Shown here: positions 17,671-26,477 of the stretch, one piece after another
How the letters are laid out: each line of letters begins with the position of its first letter
Position numbering within the stretch: position 1 is the stretch's first letter
NCBI RefSeq assembly: GCF_945980375.1
Contig: NZ_CAMFQO010000016.1
Location: forward strand, 1-40,314
DNA: 40,314 nucleotides
Origin: an uncultured Eubacterium sp.
GTDB lineage: Bacteria > Bacillota > Clostridia > Oscillospirales > Acutalibacteraceae
Direction of reading: 5' to 3'
Made by a program: the position numbers and the translations under genes
Notes under the pieces: generated by a model
The model's input: the letters and a program-made list of their open reading frames with translations, nothing else
Database searches by the model: none
Told to the model about the DNA's origin: nothing

Positions 17671-18819
17671 ATGACAAAAAATATTTCATTGCTTGGATCA
17701 ACAGGCTCAATAGGTACACAGTCGCTTGATGTCGCAAGGCTTCAAGGATATAGCATAAAGTGCTTAACCGCCAATTCAAATGTTGCTTTGATAGAAAATC
17801 AGGTTAGGGAATTTAAGCCGGAGCTTGTTTGTATGATGAATGAGCAGGCAGCAGCCGAGCTAAAAACAAAAATAGCCGACACCGATACCAAGGTAACATA
17901 CGGTATGGACGGCCTTATTGAATGTGCAACCTACGACGGCGCAGATACTGTGCTTAATTCGGTTGTCGGTATGGTTGGTCTTAAGCCGACACTTGAGGCA
18001 ATTAAGGCAAAAAAAACAATTGCCCTTGCAAACAAGGAAACCCTTGTTGCAGGCGGTCATTTGGTAACAAATCTTGCAAAGGCAAACGGCGTTTCCATTC
18101 TTCCTGTTGACAGTGAGCACTCTGCAATTTTTCAGGCGATGCAGGGCTCACCGAGAAAGGAAGCAATAAAAAAGATAATTCTTACTGCGTCGGGCGGTCC
18201 GTTCTTTGGCAAATCACTTGATGAGTTAAAGGATGTCACCCCTGCCGATGCGCTTAAGCATCCAAACTGGGATATGGGTGCAAAAATAACCATCGACAGC
18301 GCTACAATGATGAATAAGGGGCTTGAGTTTATCGAGGCAAAGTGGTTGTTTGATATGCCTAATGATGATATAGAAATTGTTGTGCATAGAGAGTCCGTTG
18401 TTCATTCCGCTATTGTGTATCAGGATAATTCAATGATTGCACAGCTTGGTGTGCCTGATATGCGCATACCTATTCAGTACGCGCTTACCTATCCCGAAAG
18501 GATAGAAAGTCCTGTCGCAGAGCTTTCTCTTGCTGACTACGGCAAATTGACATTTTTTGAACCTGATTACGCAACCTTTAAGTGCATTGACGTTTGCCGT
18601 GATGCAATAGAAATGGGAGGGCTTCATCCGGCAGCCGCAAACGGTGCTAATGAAGAAAGCGTAAAATTGTTCCTTGCGGGAAAAATTAAATTTACCGATA
18701 TAGCATATCTTAATAATGAAGCCATGAAAAGGGCAGATAATAAAACCGACTTTACCCTTGAGGATGTGCTTGAGGCAGACCGTAGGGCAAGGGATTTTGT
18801 ATTGGAGTGCGTTAAGTAA
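17671..18819 (+). CDS. dxr: 1-deoxy-D-xylulose 5-phosphate reductoisomerase
   Basis: Second step of the MEP isoprenoid pathway: NADPH-dependent conversion of DXP to MEP in the cytosol. The N-terminal NADPH loop LLGSTGSIGTQSLDV, the LANKETLVAGG segment, metal/substrate-site PVDSEHSAIFQ and NKGLEFIEAKWLF are all seen. The 382-residue length is standard. The stop overlaps the rseP start by one base (TAATG). Together with ispG two genes downstream it supplies isoprenoid precursors for uppS. Confidence 0.97.
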   Translation: MTKNISLLGSTGSIGTQSLDVARLQGYSIKCLTANSNVALIENQVREFKPELVCMMNEQAAAELKTKIADTDTKVTYGMDGLIECATYDGADTVLNSVVGMVGLKPTLEAIKAKKTIALANKETLVAGGHLVTNLAKANGVSILPVDSEHSAIFQAMQGSPRKEAIKKIILTASGGPFFGKSLDELKDVTPADALKHPNWDMGAKITIDSATMMNKGLEFIEAKWLFDMPNDDIEIVVHRESVVHSAIVYQDNSMIAQLGVPDMRIPIQYALTYPERIESPVAELSLADYGKLTFFEPDYATFKCIDVCRDAIEMGGLHPAAANGANEESVKLFLAGKIKFTDIAYLNNEAMKRADNKTDFTLEDVLEADRRARDFVLECVK

Positions 18820-19850
18820 TGTCGAATATTTGGCAAACAGTTTATCCCATTGTTATTGCTGTGTTGTTCTTTGAACTGATTATTGTCATACATGAGGGCG
18901 GTCATTTCATCGCTGCCAGATTGATGAAAATTAAGGTCAACGAGTTTTCCATAGGGATGGGTCCAAAGCTTTTTCAAATAAAGAGAGGCGACACCGATTA
19001 CACCCTTCGCATTATCCCGTTCGGTGGATATTGTGCTATGGAGGGCGAGGATAAGGATAGCGATGATGAAAACGCATTTGTAAACAAAAAGGTAATTCAG
19101 CGTATTTTTGTTGTAGTGGCAGGCGCCTTGATGAATTTACTCCTCGGAATACTTATCATTCTTGGTATGGTTTGCTCGCAAAACCTTGTAGGTGTTCCCG
19201 CTATTGCGGATTTTGATGAGGACGCAGTTTCATCGTCTGTGCTTAGGGTTGATGACAGAATTTTGGCAATTGACGGTATGAGGGTGTACACCACTACCGA
19301 TATCAGCACAGGCTTTTCACGCAGTCCCGATGATGAGGTTGAATTTCTTGTAAAGCGTGACGGCAAAACCCAAACCGTAAATGCAAGGTTTAATACCCAA
19401 ACAATAGACGGTAAGCAGTATATTGATATGGACTTTTATCTGTACGGTGTGGAAAAGAATGTTCCTAATGTTACTAAAGAAACACTTCGGCAGTTTATGT
19501 CCTTTTGCAGAATAATATTTCTGTCTGTTCACGATTTGATAACAGGTAAATACGGGCTGTCCGATATGAGTGGTCCCGTGGGTGCTGTCAGCGTTGTGTC
19601 GGGTGCGGTAAAAATCAGCCTGACCTCAACCTTTAGGATTATGGCTTTGTTAACAATTAACATCGGTATATTCAATCTGTTTCCGTTTCCTGCTCTTGAC
19701 GGATGGCGACTGTTCATTCTTGCGTATGAAGGAATTTTTAGGAAAAAGATGTCGTCAAAATATGAGTGGATGATTAATGCAGTTGGCTTGGCAGTGTTGC
19801 TTGGGCTGATGTGTCTTGTAACATTTTCCGATATTACAAGGCTGTTTTGA
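18819..19850 (+). CDS. rseP: Site-2 intramembrane metalloprotease RseP/RasP
   Basis: Membrane zinc protease that cuts anti-sigma factors and remnant signal peptides. Zinc-site HEGGH is at 25-29 in the first helix (HExxH, with Gly where HELGH is usual). A PDZ domain at about 115-200 contains RVDDRILAIDGMRV. The third-ligand motif FPALDGWRL has D294. Four transmembrane helices are predicted over 343 residues. It is coupled to dxr by a one-base overlap. The order dxr-rseP is widely conserved in Firmicutes. Confidence 0.95.
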   Translation: MSNIWQTVYPIVIAVLFFELIIVIHEGGHFIAARLMKIKVNEFSIGMGPKLFQIKRGDTDYTLRIIPFGGYCAMEGEDKDSDDENAFVNKKVIQRIFVVVAGALMNLLLGILIILGMVCSQNLVGVPAIADFDEDAVSSSVLRVDDRILAIDGMRVYTTTDISTGFSRSPDDEVEFLVKRDGKTQTVNARFNTQTIDGKQYIDMDFYLYGVEKNVPNVTKETLRQFMSFCRIIFLSVHDLITGKYGLSDMSGPVGAVSVVSGAVKISLTSTFRIMALLTINIGIFNLFPFPALDGWRLFILAYEGIFRKKMSSKYEWMINAVGLAVLLGLMCLVTFSDITRLF

Positions 19851-19875
19851 TGAATAATGTATTGGGGTATTTGAT

Positions 19876-20919
19876 ATGAGAATTTCTAAAAAAATAAAAA
19901 TCGGCAACACCTTTATCGGTGGTGACAGTCCTGTATTGGTTCAAAGTATGCTTAATGTTGCCTCAACGGATATTGACGGCTCCGTTAAGCAAGCAGTTGA
20001 GCTTGAAAGGGCAGGCTGTCAGGTAATACGATTTGCTATCCCTAACGAAGAAGCACTTGCTTTGATTGAGCCTATAAAAAATGCAACTACGGTTCCGCTT
20101 GTTGCAGATATTCATTTTGACTATCGCTTGGCATTGGGTGCGGCAGAAAGAGGTATTGACAAAATTCGCATCAATCCCGGCAATATCGGCTCACAGGATA
20201 GGGTTAAGGCTGTTGCAGATATTTGTAAGCAAAAGGGATTGCCTATAAGAATAGGCGTAAATTCCGGCTCGCTTGAAAAGGAGATTCTTGCCAAATACGG
20301 CTCTCCTACTCCTCAGGCTATGGTAGAGTCTGCGCTGTACCATGCTTCACTTTTGGAAAAATTTGATTTTGATGATATTGTTATTTCCATCAAATCATCA
20401 AATGTAAACACAATGATTAAGGCATATGAGCTTGCAGCCGAGCAATGCAGCTATCCGCTTCATCTGGGTGTAACCGAGGCGGGCACAGAGCGTATGGGTA
20501 TCATCAAATCCGCTGTCGGTATTGGGTCACTGCTCACTCACGGTATAGGCGACACAATTCGTGTAAGCCTTACGGATGCACCTGTTAAAGAGGTATATGC
20601 CGCATTTGATATTCTAAAGGCAATAGGATTAAAAACAGATTGCCCTTATCTTGTTTCCTGCCCGACCTGTGGCAGAACAAGGATTGACCTTGTCGGTCTT
20701 GCTCAAAGAGTTGAGGAAAGATTAAGAGATTGCAAAAAGCCAATCACCGTTGCTGTTATGGGCTGTATAGTTAACGGCCCCGGTGAAGCAAGGGAGGCAG
20801 ACATCGGTGTTGCCGGCGGTGACGGCTGCGGTCTGATATTTAAGAAGGGTGAGATATTACGCAAGGTCCCTGAAGAAAATTTGTTAGATGAATTGATGAA
20901 AGAGATTGAAAATTTGTAA
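19876..20919 (+). CDS. ispG: 4-hydroxy-3-methylbut-2-en-1-yl diphosphate synthase IspG (GcpE)
   Basis: [4Fe-4S] enzyme of the MEP pathway that converts MEcPP to HMBPP. The N-terminal TIM-barrel carries PVLVQSMLN and ADIHFDYRLAL. The C-terminal cluster domain has C262 and C265 (CPTCGRTRIDL), C297 (VMGCIVNGPGEA) and the fourth ligand E304. The 347-residue length is the short bacterial form. The stop overlaps the polC start by one base. Confidence 0.97.
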   Translation: MRISKKIKIGNTFIGGDSPVLVQSMLNVASTDIDGSVKQAVELERAGCQVIRFAIPNEEALALIEPIKNATTVPLVADIHFDYRLALGAAERGIDKIRINPGNIGSQDRVKAVADICKQKGLPIRIGVNSGSLEKEILAKYGSPTPQAMVESALYHASLLEKFDFDDIVISIKSSNVNTMIKAYELAAEQCSYPLHLGVTEAGTERMGIIKSAVGIGSLLTHGIGDTIRVSLTDAPVKEVYAAFDILKAIGLKTDCPYLVSCPTCGRTRIDLVGLAQRVEERLRDCKKPITVAVMGCIVNGPGEAREADIGVAGGDGCGLIFKKGEILRKVPEENLLDELMKEIENL

Positions 20920-23900
20920 TGAATAAGCTTTATGACTACTTTTCACCGTATATAAACGATAACGATTTGGCTGTTATAGGCAGCGGAGAAATTACAAAAT
21001 TTGCTGTAAGCAGGAGTAACAGATCACTTGAGGTTGGCATTATGCTTGACAGGATTGTGGATTATTCCGTTGTTGTAAGAGTTCAAAAATCACTTGAAAA
21101 AAATCTACAGCTAAAAACAGCTGTGTTAAATATTAAATATCCGAGCAGTCTGTTCAGTGTTGAAACGGTAGGCGCCGTGCTTTCAAGGATAGGCTGTCTT
21201 AACCCTGTTGTAAACGGATTTTTTGACAATGCCGATGCAGAGCTTGAGGATAATGTGCTGACCGTTTGCCTTAAAAACGGAGGCAGGGATCTTCTTGAGT
21301 CACAAAATATCGGCAAGGAAATTATTGCCGGAGTTTATGAAATGTTCGGAGTAGACCTTGATGACGTTTCGTTTCTTGAGGTTGAGGCATTCGATATGGA
21401 GCAGGCAGTGCGCAAGGCTGTAGAGGAAAAGGCTGCCCAAAAGGCAAAGGAGGAGGCTGAAAAGGAGCAGTATGTTCCCCATATTCAACTTGGAGATTTG
21501 CCCCTTTATGCCGATACAAGAAAGCAGATTTTTGGCAGACCTATTAAGGATTTGCCAAAGCCTGTTAAGGAGGTAATGCCCGAGGATGGCTTTATTACCG
21601 TTTGGGGCGATGTGCTTAAAACCGATGTGCGTGACACAAAAAGGGGAGATTCTCGCATATTTACATTTGACATCACGGATTACACATCATCAATTTCGGT
21701 AAAGCTGTTTGATAAGAATTCCGTTATTGACCCCATAATAAAGAACATTGAGTCAGCGGGCACCGTGATTGTAAACGGTATTTACCAGTATGACCAGTTT
21801 TCGGGTGAATACCTTATCCGACCTAATAATATCGAATCGGTTAAGAAAATAGAAAAAACAGATAATGCTCCCGAAAAAAGAGTAGAGCTCCATTTGCATA
21901 CCTCTTTTTCCGATATGGACGGTATCAATACGCCCAAGCAGCTTGTTGCACGTGCGGCAAGGTGGGGGCATAAGGCTATCGCCGTTACCGACCACGGAGT
22001 AGTACAGGCTTTGCCCGAGGCTTATGCGGCGGCAAAGGCTAACGGTATCAAGCTGATTTTGGGTATGGAGGGGTATTTAGTTGATGACAGCCTTTATCCT
22101 GATTTTATGAATATGAAGATGAAGGAATTTCGCCGTCATCACATTATTCTTCTTGTTAAGGCTGATAACTCAATGCCTATGCGACTTGATGAGAATTGGC
22201 GACCTGTTATGGATGAGCCCGAGGACGGAATTGTTCACCGCGGCAGAAAAAATCTTTATGAGCTGATAAGCCACAGTAATGTCAAGACCTTTAAGGGCAG
22301 ACCGCTTATACCTAAATCATTGCTTCAATCAAAGCGAGATGATATTCTTGTAGGCTCCGCGTGTGAGCAGGGAGAGCTTATTCAGGCTATTCTGCGTGGC
22401 GAAAGTCAGGAAGAAATAGAACGACTCGCACAGTTTTATGACTACATAGAAATTCAGCCAAACGGCAATAATGCCTTTATGATAAGGTCTACCAAGGAGC
22501 TTCACGACGGCATCAACAGTGAAGAAGATTTGATTAATCTTAATAAGCGACTTGTAGAAATTGCGGACAAGCAGGGCAAGCTTGTTGTTGCCACGGGTGA
22601 CGTTCATTTTCTTGATGAAAAGGATGCTAAGTTCAGGGCAATTATTATGGCTTCAAAGGGCTTTGATGACGCTGATAATCAGGCACCGCTGTATTTTAAG
22701 ACAACCGACGAAATGCTCGAGGAATTTTCTTGGGCAGGTGATAGGGCAAAGGAATTTGTTATTGACAATCCAAACAAGATTGCCGATATGATTCAAGATA
22801 ATATTCCGCCTATTCCTCCGGGAACATATCAGCCTTATATCGAAGGTGCTGACGAGGAGCTTACCGAAAAGTGCTGGGCAACAGCAAAGGAGCTTTACGG
22901 CGACCCTGTGCCCGAATATGTTGCCTCCCGTCTTGAACGAGAGCTCAACTCAATCATCTCTCACGGCTACGGTGTGCTTTATGTAATTGCAAAGCGACTG
23001 GTAGAGGAAAGCGAGCGCAACGGATATTTGGTTGGCTCAAGAGGCTCTGTAGGTTCGTCACTTGCAGCTCATTTCGGCGGTATATCGGAGGTTAATCCGC
23101 TTGCACCTCATTATTACTGTAAAAAATGTAAGCACAGCGAATTTTTCCTTAACGGCGAGTATGGCTCCGGCTTTGACCTTCCAAAAAAGAATTGTCCTGT
23201 CTGCGGTGAGCCTATGAAGCGAGACGGACACGAAATTCCGTTTGAAACCTTCCTTGGCTTTGACGGTGACAAGGAGCCTGATATTGACCTTAATTTTTCC
23301 GGTGAATATCAATCTCGCTCTCATAGATTTACCGAGGAACTGTTTGGTAAGGAATATGTGTTCAAGGCAGGTACAATGGCTACCGTTGCCGACAAAACCG
23401 CATATGGCTACGTAAGAAAATATCTTGATGAAAGAGAGCTTACAAACATCACATCAAGAGCAGAAATAGATCGTCTGACCGTTGGTTGTACGGGTATCAA
23501 AAGAACAACCGGTCAGCACCCGGGCGGTATGGTTGTTGTGCCCGACAAATATTCTGTTGAAGATTTCACACCCATTCAGTATCCGTCAAACGATGAAAAG
23601 AAGGGTACATATACAACTCATTTTGACTTTAAGAATTCACTTCACGATACTCTTCTCAAGCTTGACGAGCTTGGCCACGATAATCCGACACTTTATAAGT
23701 ATCTTGAGGATGCAACAGGTGTTCCGGTTATGGATGTTGATTTGTGCGATCCAAAGCTTTATGAGCTTATTACCTCGTGTGCTCCGCTCGGTATAACAAG
23801 AGATGATATAGATAATGATACAGGCACGCTGGCCATTCCTGAAATGGGCACACCGTTTGTTGTCGGTATGCTTGTGGAGGCACAGCCTAAAACCTTTGCC

Positions 23901-24755
23901 GACCTGCTTCAAATTTCGGGACTTTCACACGGTACCGATGTGTGGCTCGGAAATGCACAGGAGCTTATTAAGCATGGCACTTGTACGATTTCCGAGGTTA
24001 TCGGATGCCGTGACGACATTATGACATATCTTATCCATAAGCTTGAGGCATATGAAAGAGAAACGGGCAAGCAAGCTCCTCTTACCAAAAAAGATTGCTT
24101 CAAAATTATGGAGTACACACGTAAGGGCAAGGCAACAAAGGAGCTTCCTCCTTATGAGGAGGGAATGAAAACCATAGGTGTTGAGCAGTGGTATATTGAC
24201 TCCTGCTACAAGATCAAGTACATGTTCCCAAAGGCTCACGCGGCAGCATATGTTATTGCGGCTCTTCGTATTGCGTGGTACAAGATATATTATCCTGTTG
24301 AATTTTACAGTGCATACTTTACCGTTCGCGGAGGCGCTATTGACGCCGTTGCCGCCGTTCAGGGCAAGGAAGCGGTAAAGAAAAAAATGAACGAAATCAA
24401 GCTTAAGGGCAATGACGCAACCGCCAAGGAAGAATCGCAGTATGTTGTTTTGCAGATTGTAATAGAGATGCTTGCCCGTGGCTACGAATTTCTGCCGGTT
24501 GATTTGTACAAGTCGGATTGGCGTGTTTACAAAATAGAGGACGGCAAAATCAGACTTCCGTTTTCTGCAATCGATGGTATAGGCGAAACTGCGGCACAGG
24601 CGATTGCCGATGCAGTTGAGCGTAATCCTGACGGCTTTATCGCGTCGGATGATTTGGCAAATGAGCCGGGTGTGGGCAAGTCTGTTGTTGATGCACTTAG
24701 AGGTGCGGGAGCACTCGGAGATTTGCCGGAAACCACACAGATTTCTCTGTTCTAA
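20919..24755 (+). CDS. polC: DNA polymerase III alpha subunit, PolC type, lacking the embedded exonuclease domain
   Basis: Main replicative polymerase of low-GC Gram-positives. Order of the 1278 residues: N-terminal domain (1-190), OB fold (about 225-315), PHP domain starting H325-L-H327-T, zinc finger C734/C737/C759/C762, palm with D788, D790 (PDIDLNFSGEYQ) and D916 (LKLDELGHD), then helix-hairpin-helix region and a C-terminal clamp-binding QISLF. In B. subtilis-type PolC (about 1440 residues) a DEDD exonuclease is inserted inside PHP after the EANIVDD region. Here E384-GYLVDD runs within some 15 residues into RRHHIILL and no DxETTG motif exists. PHP ligands H325, H327, D358, H359, E384, H408, C482, D561 and H563 are all present. 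An extra segment of about 20 residues follows H408 (around ADNSMPMRLDENW). The frame is continuous. Confidence 0.96.
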   Translation: MNKLYDYFSPYINDNDLAVIGSGEITKFAVSRSNRSLEVGIMLDRIVDYSVVVRVQKSLEKNLQLKTAVLNIKYPSSLFSVETVGAVLSRIGCLNPVVNGFFDNADAELEDNVLTVCLKNGGRDLLESQNIGKEIIAGVYEMFGVDLDDVSFLEVEAFDMEQAVRKAVEEKAAQKAKEEAEKEQYVPHIQLGDLPLYADTRKQIFGRPIKDLPKPVKEVMPEDGFITVWGDVLKTDVRDTKRGDSRIFTFDITDYTSSISVKLFDKNSVIDPIIKNIESAGTVIVNGIYQYDQFSGEYLIRPNNIESVKKIEKTDNAPEKRVELHLHTSFSDMDGINTPKQLVARAARWGHKAIAVTDHGVVQALPEAYAAAKANGIKLILGMEGYLVDDSLYPDFMNMKMKEFRRHHIILLVKADNSMPMRLDENWRPVMDEPEDGIVHRGRKNLYELISHSNVKTFKGRPLIPKSLLQSKRDDILVGSACEQGELIQAILRGESQEEIERLAQFYDYIEIQPNGNNAFMIRSTKELHDGINSEEDLINLNKRLVEIADKQGKLVVATGDVHFLDEKDAKFRAIIMASKGFDDADNQAPLYFKTTDEMLEEFSWAGDRAKEFVIDNPNKIADMIQDNIPPIPPGTYQPYIEGADEELTEKCWATAKELYGDPVPEYVASRLERELNSIISHGYGVLYVIAKRLVEESERNGYLVGSRGSVGSSLAAHFGGISEVNPLAPHYYCKKCKHSEFFLNGEYGSGFDLPKKNCPVCGEPMKRDGHEIPFETFLGFDGDKEPDIDLNFSGEYQSRSHRFTEELFGKEYVFKAGTMATVADKTAYGYVRKYLDERELTNITSRAEIDRLTVGCTGIKRTTGQHPGGMVVVPDKYSVEDFTPIQYPSNDEKKGTYTTHFDFKNSLHDTLLKLDELGHDNPTLYKYLEDATGVPVMDVDLCDPKLYELITSCAPLGITRDDIDNDTGTLAIPEMGTPFVVGMLVEAQPKTFADLLQISGLSHGTDVWLGNAQELIKHGTCTISEVIGCRDDIMTYLIHKLEAYERETGKQAPLTKKDCFKIMEYTRKGKATKELPPYEEGMKTIGVEQWYIDSCYKIKYMFPKAHAAAYVIAALRIAWYKIYYPVEFYSAYFTVRGGAIDAVAAVQGKEAVKKKMNEIKLKGNDATAKEESQYVVLQIVIEMLARGYEFLPVDLYKSDWRVYKIEDGKIRLPFSAIDGIGETAAQAIADAVERNPDGFIASDDLANEPGVGKSVVDALRGAGALGDLPETTQISLF

Positions 24756-24762
24756 ATTAGTA

Positions 24763-24791
24763 TTGACATTGGTGCTTTATCGTAGTAATAT
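24763..24791 (+). promoter_or_regulatory. Predicted promoter of the his operon
   Basis: Consensus TTGACA (24763-24768), 17 bases, TAATAT (24786-24791), about 60 bases before the hisZG start. Confidence 0.65.
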
Positions 24792-24826
24792 ATTAACGCA
24801 CTAAAGTATAACAACGAAAGGGACAG

Positions 24827-24842
24827 TATTTCCACGGAAATA
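24827..24842. promoter_or_regulatory. Perfect palindrome in the his leader
   Basis: TATTTCC-AC-GGAAATA (7-base arms) lies between the promoter and ATG 24853 and includes GGAAA, the only plausible but weak ribosome site. It could be an operator or a small hairpin modulating initiation. Confidence 0.45.
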
Positions 24843-24852
24843 TGTATTAATT

Positions 24853-26469
24853 ATGAAAAGATATTCAAAGATTACACCGCAGGGAAGCAGAGATTATTTG
24901 TTTGAGGAATGCGATGACAGGAGAACTGTCGAGCATGAGCTTTCCGCTTTGTTTAAGGAGAACGGATACAGAAAGGTTATCACTCCTTCAATAGAATATT
25001 TTGATGTTTTTAAGAGCGACAACACGGGTATAGAGGCGCAGGAGATGTTCAAGATGTCCGATTCAAACGGCAGAACAACCGTTCTTCGCCCTGATAACAC
25101 CATGCCAATTGCCCGTATGGTAGCCACCCGTTTGCATAACGAGGAGCTCCCTGTACGCCTGTATTACAATCAGCCTGTATTTGTCAGAGCAAAGGATCTG
25201 GCAGGCAGACCGAGCGAAATTGCTCAAAGCGGTGTGGAGCTTATAGGCGATGGCTCGTTTGATGCGGATATAGAAATTGTAAAAATGGCTGTTGATAGCC
25301 TAAAGCGCAGCAACCTTAATTCATTTAAGCTCGAGATAGGCAATGCCGTATTTTTCAATGTTGTTCTCGGCAAAATGGATATTGCACAAACCGTTAGGGC
25401 AGACATCATTAATTGTATAGAATCAAAGAATTACGCCGCACTCGGTGATTTGCTTGACAAAATCGGTGATACAGCCGAAACAAGAGTTATTCGTCGTTTG
25501 CCTCGTCTGTTCGGTGATGCTTCGGTTATTGATGAGGCAAAGAAGCTTTATTCCGATTCCGCATTTCAGCAGGCATTGCAGTATCTTCAAACTGTTTACA
25601 ACCGTCTTTGTGATGAGGGGCTTGAGGATTACATTATTCTTGACCTCGGTCTTGTAAACCGTTCCAATTATTATACAGGTATTATCTTCCACGGCTATGC
25701 CGAGGGCTCCGGCATTTCTGTGCTTTCGGGCGGTAGATACGATAATTTGCTCGGCGAATTCGGTATGCCTGCACCTGCTATCGGCTTTGCCGTTGAGGTG
25801 ACTGCGTTATGCGAGGCAATGCGCGAGGTAATAAATGTTGAACGACCTATCCGTATTGCTTTGACCAAGGGAAGGCTTGAAAGAAAAACCGTTGAGCTTT
25901 TCAAAACCATGGGGCTTGATACAACCGAGCTTGAAAACAAGGGTAGGAGGCTTATTCTTCCTGTTGATAAATACGAAACCGTGCTTTCAAAGGCACCCGA
26001 TGTCATCACCTATGTTGAGCACGGAGTTTGCGATATAGGTGTTGTAGGCAAGGATACAATTGTTGAGCACGGCAGTTCCTTTTACGAGGTTATTGATTTG
26101 AATATCGGTAAATGCAGATTTGCACTTGCCTGTACAAAGGGAACGGATTTCTTTTCCGGCTATAAGCGTAAAACCGTTGCCTCAAAATATCCAAAGGTTG
26201 CAAAGGAATTTTTTGAATCAAAGGGTATGGACGTAGAGGTTATTAAGATTGAGGGCAGTGTTGAGCTTGCTCCGCTTTTAGGTCTTGCCGACGGTATTGT
26301 CGATATAGTTGAAACAGGCTCAACCCTTAAGGAAAACGGACTTGAGGTTGTTGAGGAAATATTCCCGATTTCTGCACGAGTTATAGTAAATATGGCTTCT
26401 ATGAAGCTTCGCAAGGCTGAAATAGAGGAATTTTTGAACGATTTAGAGATTGCATCCCGAGTGATATAG
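24853..26469 (+). CDS. hisZG: Fused HisZ-HisG: ATP phosphoribosyltransferase regulatory and catalytic subunits in one chain
   Basis: One 538-residue chain holds two proteins that are usually separate. Residues 1-330 are HisZ, a histidyl-tRNA-synthetase-like regulatory subunit. It has TPQGSRDYLFEE, the motif-2-like VLRPDNTMPIAR and the motif-3-like GGRYDNLLGEFG...AIGFAVEV. Residues 331-538 are short-form HisG, starting RPIRIALTKGRLERKT, with the PRPP loop GLADGIVDIVETGSTLKENG. The enzyme makes phosphoribosyl-ATP, the first step of histidine synthesis, and HisZ normally gives histidine feedback to short HisG. No stop or frame change is visible at the junction. It is the first gene of a his operon with its own promoter. 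Confidence 0.93.
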   Translation: MKRYSKITPQGSRDYLFEECDDRRTVEHELSALFKENGYRKVITPSIEYFDVFKSDNTGIEAQEMFKMSDSNGRTTVLRPDNTMPIARMVATRLHNEELPVRLYYNQPVFVRAKDLAGRPSEIAQSGVELIGDGSFDADIEIVKMAVDSLKRSNLNSFKLEIGNAVFFNVVLGKMDIAQTVRADIINCIESKNYAALGDLLDKIGDTAETRVIRRLPRLFGDASVIDEAKKLYSDSAFQQALQYLQTVYNRLCDEGLEDYIILDLGLVNRSNYYTGIIFHGYAEGSGISVLSGGRYDNLLGEFGMPAPAIGFAVEVTALCEAMREVINVERPIRIALTKGRLERKTVELFKTMGLDTTELENKGRRLILPVDKYETVLSKAPDVITYVEHGVCDIGVVGKDTIVEHGSSFYEVIDLNIGKCRFALACTKGTDFFSGYKRKTVASKYPKVAKEFFESKGMDVEVIKIEGSVELAPLLGLADGIVDIVETGSTLKENGLEVVEEIFPISARVIVNMASMKLRKAEIEEFLNDLEIASRVI

Positions 26470-26477
26470 GAGGAAAT

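Noticed and set aside
22080-22130. Frameshift or out-of-frame exonuclease domain inside polC
   Set aside because: The frame is continuous and only a few dozen bases separate conserved landmarks, so a domain of some 170 residues cannot be hidden there.
24792-24852. T-box riboswitch or histidine leader peptide before hisZG
   Set aside because: The leader is only about 55 bases long, with no T-box sequence, no terminator stem and no run of His codons.
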